A DNA stretch of 61,633 nt, from assembly GCA_947484175.1 (NCBI GenBank), contig CANKOI010000011.1, positions 1-61,633 on the forward strand, read 5' to 3'. Each line of letters starts with the position of its first letter. Positions within the stretch are counted from its first letter, which is position 1. Position numbers and translations under genes: made by a program. This stretch comes from Deltaproteobacteria bacterium (GTDB lineage: Bacteria > Myxococcota_A > UBA796 > SXON01). This document shows positions 15,800 through 24,027 of the stretch, piece after piece. The notes under the pieces were generated by a model. The model was not told where the DNA came from. It ran no database searches and saw only the letters and a program-made list of their open reading frames with translations.

Positions 15800-15871
15800 G
15801 GGTACGCTCGGGGGAGATTCCCTCAGTTAGCGTGCGGGCGGGGAGTGCGCGAGGGGGCCGTGCAGGAGGTG

Positions 15872-16195
15872 TCAGGGCTGGCCGACGGGCCCCCACAAGC
15901 GGCCCTGCAGCATGCACCCGTACATCTTGTAGTCGCCGAACAGCGACCACAGCGGGTGCCGGAAGGTGGCGGGGCGGTTCTTCTCCACGATGAAGTGGCC
16001 CACCCACGCAAAGCCGTAGCCGGCCACGGGGCACGCAAGCAGCCAGCGCGGCTCGCCGGCCACAGCGGCAGCGATCAGGATGACATTCACTAAGGTGGTG
16101 CCCACGAAGTGCAGCCGCCGGTTGAGCACGCTTTTGTGCTCCGAAAGGTAGTAGGGCCAGAACTCGTCGAAATTGGCGAAGCCTTCGGTTTTCAT
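15872..16195 (-). CDS. Mpo1-like (DUF962) membrane protein
   Basis: 107 residues, the usual size of the DUF962/Mpo1 family. It opens MKTEGFANFDEFWPYYLSEH and has the His-containing block LNRRLHFVGT, a membrane hairpin (LVNVILIAAAVAGEPRWLLA) and GFAWVGHFIVEKNRPATFRH ending with PLWSLFGDYKMY. Yeast Mpo1 is an iron-dependent dioxygenase that shortens 2-hydroxy fatty acids by alpha-oxidation; the conserved His residues (HFVG, GHF, RHP) fit iron binding. Substrate in bacteria uncertain. Divergent from the SGNH gene at 16265. Confidence 0.85.
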   Translation of the reverse strand: MKTEGFANFDEFWPYYLSEHKSVLNRRLHFVGTTLVNVILIAAAVAGEPRWLLACPVAGYGFAWVGHFIVEKNRPATFRHPLWSLFGDYKMYGCMLQGRLWGPVGQP

Positions 16196-16201
16196 GCAGG
16201 C

Positions 16202-16207
16202 GGAGTA
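16202..16207 (-). promoter_or_regulatory. putative -10 box for Mpo1-like gene
   Basis: On the minus strand TACTCC (in GCGCTACTCC) lies 6 bases before ATG 16195. Confidence 0.35.
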
Positions 16208-16264
16208 GCGCGGCGCACGCCGGGAGAAAAGCGGCGGGGGCGCGAGGAGTGGATACCGGGTCGG

Positions 16265-18433
16265 ATGACAACGCGCGCACGCTGGACGGCCATCGCGGGC
16301 GGAAGCGCCCTCGCGGCGCTCGTCGGAGCCGAACTTGCCTTTCGCCACGCGGACGACGGAGCGTTCCCGCACCTCAACGTCTACGAGGCCGACGGGGCGT
16401 TGGGCACCCGGTTGCGTCCCGGCGCCTCGCAGCGGGTGTCGTTCCACGGAAACCCGGTCACCGACGTGCGGATCAACGCGGCGGGCTTTCGGGGCGGCGA
16501 GTGGCCGGCGCACACGGAGGGGGAGGTCGTCATGGTGGGAGACTCCCAGGTGTTCGGACTCGGCGTGGAGGAAAGGGAGACGATCGCGGCCCAACTCGCC
16601 CGCGAGACCGGCCGCAGCGTGATCAACGCGGGTGTGCCCACGTACGGACCCGACGAGTACCTCGCCGTCATCACGCGCCTCCTCTCTGAGCGAAAGCCGG
16701 CGACGGTGGTACTCGTCGTGAACGCTTCGAACGACTTCTTCGAGGTGGAGACCCCGAACACGGAGCGTCATCGCGTGTGGGACGGGTGGGCGGTGCGGAA
16801 GGAGACGATGCCGGACGAAGTGACGTCGTTTCCGGGGCGGGAGTGGCTGTTCCGCGAGTCCCACCTCGTATTCGCGCTGCGGCGGGCGCTCTACGCACCG
16901 CCGGAGGGGGCGGGCGGTGGCCTGCCGTCTGAGGGAGGCGTGGCCGATCTCGTGTCGCTCGCTCCAACCGTAGTTGCGGGCGATGGGGTGGCGGGGCTGA
17001 AGGTTTCGGTGGCGGTGACGCAGGCCGCTCAGGGGAGGCTCCGTGCGTTCGAGGGACTGTTCCGGCAGCGGGAGCGGTTCCTGCCCGACTGGAACCGCGA
17101 TGACGACCTCGCGCTGCAGGCCTTCGACCAACACAATCGGCCGGGGGACATCGTGTACGAACGCGACGCCGAGAGCGGACGGTCGGTGCCGGTCACGGCC
17201 GAGCTGCTGCGGAAGGCGGCTACGGTGCGCACGACGCTGGTGGACCGCGCACGCCTTTGGGTGGCCGAGCACCCCGATGCGGCCGGTGCGGCCGAGGTGA
17301 GCGCGCTTGTTGCCGACTACGTCAAAGCGGAGGCAGAGGCCGCCGGGCTGGCCACTCAGGTCGAGGCTCCCGACGTGGAGTCGTCGCTCAGCGGGATGGT
17401 GCTTGCCGCGCGGTACCGATGCGCCGCCTCCGGAGCGGAGCTGCTGGTGGTGGCCCTGCCGCTCGATGTGCAGGTCTCCGCCGAGGAGTGGAAGAAGTAC
17501 GGCGCCGAGCCGGTGGACATGACCGCCACCCGCGCGTTGCTCACCGATCTCGTTACCGTGTCGCAGCGGGTCGGGGTGCGCGCGGTGGACGTCACAGCCG
17601 CCCTCGCCGCCGCCGAGCCGGGCGCCTTTCTCGACGGCGATCTGCACATGACGGCTCGGGGCACGGAAGCCGTGGCGAAGGCGATCGCTTCCACCCTCGC
17701 GGAGCCGGCGCCGCTGGCCCAGCCCCTCGCAGGTCTGCCGGTGGGCCGCTCTCGCCTCCCCAGCCCCGACGAGGTCGAGTTTGCCCCCGAGATCACCGTG
17801 GCGGGCTCTACCCGAAATCGCTGTTCCACTCGTCGGCTCCGGGAGTGGCTGTACGTGAAGTGTGTGGGGCTCGCGTCCGGTTTCGGGGAGTGGAGGGAGG
17901 GGTCGAGCCCCTCCTTGCGCGTGCTGGACGCGCCCTTGGAGCGGGCGTGGGCGCAGGACCGGGAGTCGACGAGGTTGCTGATGCCGCTCTTGCCGGGGAG
18001 GGAGGCGCGGGTGGCGTTTGCGTGGCCGCGGCTCGAGTTGGGCGCCGTTGCCGACGGGGACAGCCCCCCATGGGCGGGAGGGCGGCGCGAGGTGTTGGCG
18101 GTGCGGTGGCAGGGCGAGGAAGCGCAGATCCGCTTCGAGCCGGTCACGCCAGAGGATCGTGCCGCCGGCAACGCCCCGAACGCCGCCTGCCTTCCAGACG
18201 GTCGCACCTCCCTGCCCTGGGTCAACCTCGACCGGGGCTGCGGGTCCACCTACGCGGATGATTGCGGCGCTGCCCTGAACTGCGGGCTCGGTTCGGGACA
18301 GCAGCCACCGGTGTGCCCCGAGGGCGAAGCCGCCGCCGGCTCGTCGGGCTGGTGCTATCGCTACTGCTCTGAAGCGGCGCCCTGCGGGGAGGGCGTTTGC
18401 ACCCCGTGGCAGGGCGCGCAGCTGTGCATGTAG
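16265..18433 (+). CDS. large SGNH-type hydrolase with Cys-rich C-terminus
   Basis: 722 residues starting MTTRARWTAIAGGSALAALV, an N-terminal signal anchor. SGNH blocks: VVMVGDSQVFGLGV (Ser), NAGVPTYGPDEYLA, VVNASNDFFE (Asn) and DGDLHMTARGT (Asp-x-x-His). A long insertion of about 200 helical residues sits between block III and the terminal His. After the catalytic part comes a beta domain and a C-terminal Cys-rich module of about 60 residues (CGSTYADDCGAALNCG; CYRYCSEAAPCGEGVC). Likely an exported esterase or O-acyltransferase partner. ATG 16265 chosen over in-frame extension because the upstream part is antisense to the Mpo1 gene. Confidence 0.8.
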   Translation: MTTRARWTAIAGGSALAALVGAELAFRHADDGAFPHLNVYEADGALGTRLRPGASQRVSFHGNPVTDVRINAAGFRGGEWPAHTEGEVVMVGDSQVFGLGVEERETIAAQLARETGRSVINAGVPTYGPDEYLAVITRLLSERKPATVVLVVNASNDFFEVETPNTERHRVWDGWAVRKETMPDEVTSFPGREWLFRESHLVFALRRALYAPPEGAGGGLPSEGGVADLVSLAPTVVAGDGVAGLKVSVAVTQAAQGRLRAFEGLFRQRERFLPDWNRDDDLALQAFDQHNRPGDIVYERDAESGRSVPVTAELLRKAATVRTTLVDRARLWVAEHPDAAGAAEVSALVADYVKAEAEAAGLATQVEAPDVESSLSGMVLAARYRCAASGAELLVVALPLDVQVSAEEWKKYGAEPVDMTATRALLTDLVTVSQRVGVRAVDVTAALAAAEPGAFLDGDLHMTARGTEAVAKAIASTLAEPAPLAQPLAGLPVGRSRLPSPDEVEFAPEITVAGSTRNRCSTRRLREWLYVKCVGLASGFGEWREGSSPSLRVLDAPLERAWAQDRESTRLLMPLLPGREARVAFAWPRLELGAVADGDSPPWAGGRREVLAVRWQGEEAQIRFEPVTPEDRAAGNAPNAACLPDGRTSLPWVNLDRGCGSTYADDCGAALNCGLGSGQQPPVCPEGEAAAGSSGWCYRYCSEAAPCGEGVCTPWQGAQLCM

Positions 18434-18546
18434 TCCCGCGTTGGGTGTGGGCTGTGGTCGTGCCCGTTTCGATCGTGTTCGCCTGTGCGGGGGGGCTTTT
18501 CGTGCTGGAGCGGGTTCGCGGCACGGGGGGGTATGTGGCGTTCTAA
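18424..18546 (+). CDS. 40-residue single-transmembrane small protein
   Basis: GTG 18424 overlaps the last codons of the SGNH gene by 10 bp; TAA at 18544-18546. The product contains WVWAVVVPVSIVFACAGGLF then VLERVRGTGGYVAF: one membrane helix and a short basic tail. Overlap with the upstream stop suggests coupling. Convergent with the DUF362 gene, 7 bp apart. No homology claimed. Confidence 0.4.
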   Translation: MHVVPRWVWAVVVPVSIVFACAGGLFVLERVRGTGGYVAF

Positions 18547-18553
18547 CCCCCGC

Positions 18554-19810
18554 TCACAGCGCCTCGATCAGCCCCTTGTATCGGTCGATCTGCCGCTGCA
18601 TCGCCCCCGCCTCTCCCGAGAGCGTGAGCGCCTCGTTTGGGCACACCCACCAGCAGTACAGGCATTGCACACAGTCGGGGAGGTCGAGCTTCACGCCGAT
18701 CTCTTCCACGCGGAGGCCCGTGGGGCAGAAGTCCTCACACTTCCGGCAGCTTCCGCAGGCCGACGGGTTTCGGGCCGCCACGCGCAGGCTGTCGTCCTCC
18801 AACCCGTACACGTCCTGCGTGATGTTGGCGCGGTACGCGAGTTCGGCCACGGCTGGCTGGGACACGATCGGCCGCACCGCCTTCTTGAGCCACACCAGCT
18901 TCGGCGACTCCGACAGCACCGCCAGGCGACTTCGGGCAGGCGCCAGCTGGATCGTAGCCACCTGCGGCACCTCCCGGTCGATCCGGTCGAGGAGCGCCTG
19001 CGAAACCACGCCGGCCGTGAGCGCGTGCTGCAGGTAGGGCACACGCACGACCGGCATGCCCACGAGCCGCGCCACCACGCAGTCGTTGAGGAAGGGGTCG
19101 TCGGCCATCACGAGCAGGCCTACGCGGGTGGGGGAACCGTCGCCCGGACCGTTGCCTTCCATGCCGACCAAGCCGTCCACCAAGATCAGGTCCGCCTGCA
19201 CGACTTCACTCAGCGCGAAGATGTTCCGGCCGAGGTCCTGATGCATGTGGCGCTTGTCCTGTCCCACACAAATCCCCACCCAATTCTTCATCGCGCAGGA
19301 GAGCCCGGCTTCGGCATGGGTTTTAATCTTGGGGACGGAGATCAGGAAGTCCGCGTCGAGGACGGTGTTCGCCACCAGGGGTTCGGCGCCCGCGTGGAGC
19401 ACGATGCGGCGGCCGTCGTCGCGGTTGAGGTCGACGGTGTGCACGCCCGAGCGGGCGGCGAGGCGGTCGATCCGGAGGCGCCGGAACGACGAGATGTTGC
19501 GCCGCTCGATGCCGACGTTGCTGCCGTCGGCCACCGTGATCCGGGTGTATCCGCGCCGCCGCAACGCCTCGATCAGCGCGGTAAGCACACGCAGATCGGC
19601 ACAGTTGCCGGTCAGCGCCACGAGATCGTTGTTGAGGTTGGGTTTGATCACCACCCGCGCGTTCTTGTCCGCCGGGAGCGTTGATTCCCATTCGCCGAGC
19701 AGCGCCTCTACGGTGGCGAAAATCTCCGCGCGTGTCCAGGCGGGCCGCACCGACACCCTTCCCCGAGCGTCGGTGAAGTCGAAGGGCAGGGCGGAGGGCG
19801 GGGCGGTCAC
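18554..19810 (-). CDS. DUF362 protein with two 4Fe-4S sites
   Basis: 418 residues. N-terminal DUF362 domain: VVIKPNLNNDLVALTG, RRGYTRITVADGSN, DFLISVPKIKTHAEAGLSCA MKN, and ILVDGLVGMEGNGPG. The C-terminal about 70 residues hold two ferredoxin clusters, CGSCRKCEDFCPTG and CVQCLYCWWVCP, each with the C-x2-C-x2-C-x3-C spacing. No signal peptide, so cytoplasmic. DUF362 proteins with ferredoxin tails are thought to act in electron transfer or radical chemistry; substrate unknown. The stop of the lipoprotein gene upstream lies 9 bp from its start, same strand. Confidence 0.88.
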   Translation of the reverse strand: MTAPPSALPFDFTDARGRVSVRPAWTRAEIFATVEALLGEWESTLPADKNARVVIKPNLNNDLVALTGNCADLRVLTALIEALRRRGYTRITVADGSNVGIERRNISSFRRLRIDRLAARSGVHTVDLNRDDGRRIVLHAGAEPLVANTVLDADFLISVPKIKTHAEAGLSCAMKNWVGICVGQDKRHMHQDLGRNIFALSEVVQADLILVDGLVGMEGNGPGDGSPTRVGLLVMADDPFLNDCVVARLVGMPVVRVPYLQHALTAGVVSQALLDRIDREVPQVATIQLAPARSRLAVLSESPKLVWLKKAVRPIVSQPAVAELAYRANITQDVYGLEDDSLRVAARNPSACGSCRKCEDFCPTGLRVEEIGVKLDLPDCVQCLYCWWVCPNEALTLSGEAGAMQRQIDRYKGLIEAL

Positions 19811-19819
19811 CCGGTCTGC

Positions 19820-20722
19820 TTAGTCCGGAAGCCACTGCAGAGCGATGTCGGTGCTCTGGGTCAGGGGGTGGCAGCCCTCCGCGTCGGACACGATCGCAAA
19901 GCTCTCGCTCTGCGCCTCGTGGCCGTCGGCGCTCGCGGTGATCACGTAGTCGCCGATCGTGTTGCCGCACCACCACAGGCCGCTCCCTTGGTCGTTGCAG
20001 GCCTCCACAACCTCGGAGGCGTTCTGGATGAACGTTACGGCGGGGCTGCTCAGCTCGGCGCCCCCTGCATCGGAGAGGTTCACGATCACGGCAGGCACGT
20101 GCTTGTCGCTGCATTCGTTCGAGGCCAGAGTCATCGTCACCGACTCGGTGATCGCGTGGCACTCGCCGCCAGCCACCTCCACGACGACCGTCGCGGTCTG
20201 GAAGCCGAACGCCGAGGCCTCAAGCGTGAACTGGCCCGCGTCGTCGTAGCCGCACACATGCCTGCTGTCGCCGCCCGGGTTGCAGGCCGCGGCCTCGCCC
20301 CCGTCCACCGCGTAGGTCACCACGGAGTCTACCAACAGCGTGCCGTCCTCGGCCTGAACGGTCACCACGGCGGAGGGGGTCTCCTCGCCGGCACACTCCG
20401 ACTCCTCGAGCACGAGATCCGACGCCAGCCCGATCACGTGGCACTCGTCGGAGGCGACGTCCAACACCACCACCGACGTGACGAACCCGGCCGCGCTCAC
20501 CTCGACCCTGAAGGCCCCGGCCTCCTCCACACCGCACATCAGCTCGCCGGGAACGATGGAATCGCAGGGCTTGGCCTCCCCGCCGTCCACGCTGTACGTG
20601 CCGGTGGCGCCCTCGACGGCCCTCCCGTCGGCGTCTGTCACCGAGAACGTGGTGGAGTAGGCGGCGAGCTCGGTGCAGGCGGTCTCGACGGGGCAAGCGA
20701 GGAGCGAGAGGAGGAGGATCAT
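19820..20722 (-). CDS. lipoprotein with three carboxypeptidase-regulatory-like repeats
   Basis: 300 residues. MILLLSLLACPVETACTE gives a lipobox (LLAC). Three tandem beta domains of about 90 residues each follow. Each has a T-V/F-x-V-x-D/E-A-D-G opening, a C near AAACNPGG or AKPCDSIV, a Cys in the MCGVEEAG / VCGYDDAG / WCGNTIGD turn, an F/Y-x-V/I-x-A-x-x-x-G strand and a C-H-x-I pair (DECHVIG, GECHAIT, GCHPLT). These look like carboxypeptidase-regulatory/CarboxypepD_reg-like modules with conserved disulfides. Surface or periplasmic. First gene of a pair with the DUF362 gene. Confidence 0.75.
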   Translation of the reverse strand: MILLLSLLACPVETACTELAAYSTTFSVTDADGRAVEGATGTYSVDGGEAKPCDSIVPGELMCGVEEAGAFRVEVSAAGFVTSVVVLDVASDECHVIGLASDLVLEESECAGEETPSAVVTVQAEDGTLLVDSVVTYAVDGGEAAACNPGGDSRHVCGYDDAGQFTLEASAFGFQTATVVVEVAGGECHAITESVTMTLASNECSDKHVPAVIVNLSDAGGAELSSPAVTFIQNASEVVEACNDQGSGLWWCGNTIGDYVITASADGHEAQSESFAIVSDAEGCHPLTQSTDIALQWLPD

Positions 20723-20727
20723 GGGAC

Positions 20728-20733
20728 CGTGTA
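20728..20733 (-). promoter_or_regulatory. putative -10 box, leaderless type
   Basis: On the minus strand TACACG (in GCGCTACACG) lies 5 bases before ATG 20722. Confidence 0.35.
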
Positions 20734-20825
20734 GCGCAAGCCGCGTGCCAACGAGGGGGAAGGCGGGTTTGTTGCGGGTCGGGGGGAGGAGGGGCGACGT
20801 GGGTGTCGCGGGGTGGGGGCCGTGG

Positions 20826-20861
20826 TTGACGTAGTAGTCATGGTTGACTATCTTATAGTCA
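20826..20861 (+). promoter_or_regulatory. promoter and operator of the Phd/VapC module
   Basis: TTGACG (20826-20831), 17-base spacer, TATCTT (20849-20854), then 6 bases to ATG 20861, so the transcript is predicted to be leaderless. An inverted repeat TGACTAT-ctt-ATAGTCA (20845-20861) covers the -10 and touches the start codon. This is the expected place for autorepression by the antitoxin-toxin complex. Confidence 0.6.
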
Positions 20862-21115
20862 TGACCAAGGTAGGCACGGCTGACTTGAAAGCCCACCTCA
20901 GCGAGCACCTGCAGGCCGTCCGGCGTGGCGAAACCATCGTGGTGCTGGACCGGCGAGAGCCGATCGCCCGAATCGTACCCATTGGCGCCGCAGGATTGGA
21001 GTTGGTGATCCGCCCGGCGATCGGCGCGCTTCACGACGTGCCGCTGCTCGGCCCGAGCGGAGCGGGCGCGGACGTGATGGAACAGCTTCGTCAGGAACGC
21101 GCGGAACGCCTTTGA
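20861..21115 (+). CDS. antitoxin of Phd/YefM type
   Basis: 84 residues. The N-terminus MTKVGTADLKAHLSEHLQAV RRGE matches the Phd/YefM DNA-binding fold, followed by IVVLDRREPIARIVPI. The C-terminal part, which normally neutralises the toxin, is RPAIGALHDVPLLGPSGAGA. Start at ATG 20861 rather than the in-frame GTG 20813, because the promoter and palindrome sit between the two. The stop overlaps the toxin start by four bases (TTGA). It should repress its own operon through the palindrome at the start codon. Confidence 0.9.
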   Translation: MTKVGTADLKAHLSEHLQAVRRGETIVVLDRREPIARIVPIGAAGLELVIRPAIGALHDVPLLGPSGAGADVMEQLRQERAERL

Positions 21116-21528
21116 TCGCGTATGTCGACTCGTCTGTTCTGCTCCGCGTGGTGCTGGCGCAGCCGGACCGCCTGCGTGAGTGGGCTTCGATTCAACACGC
21201 CGTCACCAGCGCCCTCACGGAGGTGGAGTGCCTGCGAACGCTCGATCGGCGCTTTCTCCAAGGGCTGATCGACGCCGCAGACCTCGCGGATCGCCGGTCC
21301 CTCGTGCTGCGACTCCTCGAGCGCATGGATCGCATCGACGTTTCCCCCGCGGTGCTTCGGCGGGCCGCAGACCCTTTTCCGACCCCGCTGGGCACCCTCG
21401 ACGCCATCCACTTGGCCACGGCCATCCTGTGGCGCGAGGGCCGCTCGGAGGCGCCTGTCCTCGTTACCCACGACGGACTCCTCGCGACGGCGGCCCGGGC
21501 GACGGGCTTTGTGATCGCCGGGGCGTGA
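21112..21528 (+). CDS. vapC: PIN-domain toxin, VapC family
   Basis: 138 residues, usual length. The acidic active-site residues are visible: D in MIAYVDSSVLLRVVL, E in ALTEVECLRTL, D in TLDAIHLATA, and D in LVTHDGLLATAA. PIN toxins are Mg-dependent ribonucleases that cut tRNA or rRNA. TTG start overlapping the antitoxin stop, coupled translation. All four acidic positions are present, so it should be active. Confidence 0.92.
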   Translation: MIAYVDSSVLLRVVLAQPDRLREWASIQHAVTSALTEVECLRTLDRRFLQGLIDAADLADRRSLVLRLLERMDRIDVSPAVLRRAADPFPTPLGTLDAIHLATAILWREGRSEAPVLVTHDGLLATAARATGFVIAGA

Positions 21529-21620
21529 CGAAACCGGCAACCGGAACTTGGGCGGGGCGCTGGGCCCGGCAGCTCGTCGCAGGTGGCCCCCTGCGCCCCG
21601 CGGCGCGATAGGCGGCTTCG

Positions 21621-22493
21621 GTGCTGGCACCGGGCATTCACCTCCTCCACAAGCCCGTGGGCCTCAGCAGCAAGGCCGTGCTCGACGGCGTTCGTTCCCC
21701 CGGCGGGCCGGCCCTCTGCCACGGCGGCGCGCTCGACCCCTTCGCCGAGGGCTTACTCCTCGGACTCGCGGGCGAGGCCACGAGGCTCTTTCCGTTCCTG
21801 CACGGCATCCCCAAGGTGTACGAGGCCGAGGTGGTGTGGGGGGTGGAGACCGACACCGGCGATCTGCACGGCGCCACCGTGGCGGAAGGGCCTGCCGACG
21901 CCTTGAACGGCGCGCGGCTGGCGGCGGCGCTGGCTTCCTTTGTCGGCTGGCACGATCAGGTGCCGCCGGCCACCAGCAACAAGCGGGTGGACGGGGAGCG
22001 GGCGTGGGTGCGAGCGCACCGCGGCGAGGCGGTGGTGGTGCCGCCCTCGCGGGTGTACTTGCACGCGGCGGAGTGGCTGGGACACACCTTGCCGGGTCGG
22101 AGCCGCCTGCAGCTTGTGACGGCGGGGGGCTACTACGTTCGCAGCCTCGTGCGCGACCTTGGGCGCGCCGTGGGCGTGCCGGCGCACCTTGCGGGGCTGC
22201 ACCGAACGGGGATCGGCCCCTGGGTAGACGCGGGGCCGCAGGCGCCGCCGCAGCGCATCCAGGGCGAGGCGCTGCTCCCGTGGTGCGCCTCTCGGCGGCT
22301 GACCGCCGCCGAACGGCTCCTCGCCAACGCCGGCGGGCCGCTGCCAGGCGGCGGGCTCCGCCCGCCTCCCTGGCCGCTCCCCGCCGGCTTCCCGCCCGCC
22401 CCGGTGCGGCTCTTCAGCGAGGGGCGGCTCGTCGGCCTCGCCGACGAGGGCGAGGAGCTCGTGGTTCACACGCGGTTCTCGCGGGGGCTTTGA
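21621..22493 (+). CDS. truB: tRNA pseudouridine-55 synthase-like, TruB
   Basis: 290 residues. TruB converts U55 of tRNA to pseudouridine. Signatures: LLHKPVGLSSKAVLDGVRS, catalytic loop CHGGALDPFAEGLLL (family consensus GHTGTLDPxATG), YEAEVVWGVETDTGDLHG, PPATSNKRVDGERAW (family PPxxSAxKVxGxRAY), and YYVRSLVRDLG. The catalytic Asp is kept but the surrounding loop is altered. The C-terminus looks like a short PUA-like region (RLFSEGRLVGLADEGEELV). GTG start at 21621. It stands alone, without the usual rbfA/infB/rpsO neighbours. Confidence 0.85.
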   Translation: MLAPGIHLLHKPVGLSSKAVLDGVRSPGGPALCHGGALDPFAEGLLLGLAGEATRLFPFLHGIPKVYEAEVVWGVETDTGDLHGATVAEGPADALNGARLAAALASFVGWHDQVPPATSNKRVDGERAWVRAHRGEAVVVPPSRVYLHAAEWLGHTLPGRSRLQLVTAGGYYVRSLVRDLGRAVGVPAHLAGLHRTGIGPWVDAGPQAPPQRIQGEALLPWCASRRLTAAERLLANAGGPLPGGGLRPPPWPLPAGFPPAPVRLFSEGRLVGLADEGEELVVHTRFSRGL

Positions 22494-22504
22494 AACTGCC
22501 CCCC

Positions 22505-23301
22505 ATGCACTGGTGCGCTCACTCCGACCCCGCCGACTTCCTCGCCGCCACGTGTGCGCTCGCTGAGCGCGCCGCCGTGAACCAGATGCCCCTCGGCCTC
22601 GTGGCCGGAATGATGCTCGACCCCACGCGGTTCGAGGAGGTGCGCATGTTCACGGTGGAGGACGGCGGCGGTCGTTGCCTCGGCGCGTGTGCCACCCCGA
22701 CGTAGCCGGCGTGACCGGCCCCTCCGACGCCGCCCGTAGCTTCGCGGACGCCGCGGTGGCGCTCGGGGGCGGAGGAGAGCCCCGAGTCGTCACGCGGCTG
22801 GGCGTGTGGGTGCTCCATGAAGTGGAGACGGTGCCGATTCCGGCGGGGTCTCCGCGCGTGGCCCTTCCGCACGATGCGGCGCTTCTCCAGGCGTGGGCGG
22901 CGGCCTTTCGAGAGGAAGCCTCACCCGCCGACCCACCCCTCACTCCGGAGGCCGGGAGTCGCTACAGCACCTCGGGCCGGGCTTGGCTCTGGGAGGTTGA
23001 TGGTGAGCCGGTCGCCTTCGCCAACTTCCCTCGGGAGGTCGGCGGGTACTGGTCCGTGGGGCCGGTGTTCACCCCTCCCGAGCGGCGGGGCCGCGGCTAC
23101 GCCACTGCCCTCGTGGCGCACATGTCGGCGTTTTCGCTCGCGCAGGGCCGCCGCGGCTGCACTCTGTTTACGGACCTCGATTACCCCGCGTCAAACACGA
23201 TCTACGCGCGAATCGGCTACCGCCTTGAGGCCACGTTCACTCGGCTCGCTTGGGGCGGCCCTGACGCGGAGCTGCGCTCACAGAGTGGCGTTGTCGCATG
23301 A
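22505..23301 (+). pseudogene. GNAT N-acetyltransferase, broken by frameshift
   Basis: The N-terminal part, MHWCAHSDPADFLAATCALA to GGRCLGACATPT, is in one frame and stops at 22705. The C-terminal part, VAGVTGPSDAARSFADAAVA to the end at 23301, is in another frame. Together they make a typical two-part GNAT protein, with the acetyl-CoA loop GPVFTPPERRGRGYATALVA and DLDYPASNTIYARIGYR. In intact relatives about 25-30 residues join the ATP-T and VTGP segments; they are missing, so a deletion of a length not divisible by three is the simplest cause. A TTG at 22675 could still start the C-terminal half. It lies 11 bp after truB. Confidence 0.65.
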
Positions 23302-23302
23302 T

Positions 23303-23318
23303 AGTGATTAGAATCACT
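23303..23318 (+). promoter_or_regulatory. operator palindrome of nucleotidyltransferase/XRE module
   Basis: AGTGATT-ag-AATCACT is a perfect inverted repeat, 7 bases before the first possible start (GTG 23326). TAGAAT at 23309-23314, a good -10 hexamer, lies inside it. Autorepression by the downstream XRE protein is the likely use. Confidence 0.6.
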
Positions 23319-23325
23319 TCGGACG

Positions 23326-24027
23326 GTGGACATGCCCGCACGACGCGTGCTCGACTGGAACCAGATCCTTGCGGCCGCCGCGAAACTGCAGCGCATCGTC
23401 CCCGACGCGGTACTGGTCGGTGGCACTGCGGCCGCGGTACACGCCGGCCATCGCGTCTCGTACGACGATGACCACGTGGTGCGCGACCTCCGGGCGCGAT
23501 TCGACAGCGTGCTGACCGACCTCGAGGAGACCAACGAGTGGGTGACCGCCCGGGTCACCCGCCCGGTGCAGGTGCTCGGAAGCCTCGACGGTGTGGAGAC
23601 TGGCGTGCGCAACCTGATCCGGCTTCGCCCGCTCGAGGTGGAGGTCGTCGACACGCCCCACGGACCGATCCGCGTACCCACCCTCGCCGAGATGGCCCGG
23701 ATCAAGGCATGGCTGGTGCTGAAGCGGAACGCCACGCGCGACTACCTCGATGTGGTTGCGCTGGCGGAGCGTCTGGGACCGGCCGCATCGCGCGTGCTTG
23801 TGGGCCTCGACGAGTGGTACGCGGACCAGATCGGTCCCGGCGGCGAACGGCTGGCCACTCAGCTTGCCAAGCAGCTTGCGGAGCCCCGACCGTACGACCT
23901 CTCGGACGTTGACCTTACGCGGTATCGCGGGTTGGATCGACGGTGGCAGGACTGGCTGGCCGTCGCGGACGCCTGCCGTGGGCTCGCGGTTGGGATGGTC
24001 GACCGCCTGGCCGAGGAGGAGCCGTGA
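23326..24027 (+). CDS. nucleotidyltransferase-like toxin (AbiEii-type)
   Basis: 233 residues from GTG 23326 (231 from ATG 23332). The Gly-rich and acidic motif of the nucleotidyltransferase fold is clear: AVLVGGTAAAVHAGHRVSYDDDHVV. A third acidic strand may be LEVEVVDTP. Further on: EMARIKAWLVLKRNATRDYLDVVAL, like the AbiEii/AbiGii proteins whose K-x2-A-x-x-x-R-x3-RD-x-x-D block is conserved. These are toxins of type IV-like or MenA-type modules that transfer nucleotides to tRNA. Its TGA overlaps the next GTG by 4 bp. The SYDDD motif fits metal binding. Confidence 0.75.
   Translation: MDMPARRVLDWNQILAAAAKLQRIVPDAVLVGGTAAAVHAGHRVSYDDDHVVRDLRARFDSVLTDLEETNEWVTARVTRPVQVLGSLDGVETGVRNLIRLRPLEVEVVDTPHGPIRVPTLAEMARIKAWLVLKRNATRDYLDVVALAERLGPAASRVLVGLDEWYADQIGPGGERLATQLAKQLAEPRPYDLSDVDLTRYRGLDRRWQDWLAVADACRGLAVGMVDRLAEEEP

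Noticed and set aside
22675..23301. TTG 22675 as the start of a complete short acetyltransferase
   Set aside because: The upstream frame holds the missing N-terminal GNAT half, so a broken gene is the better reading.
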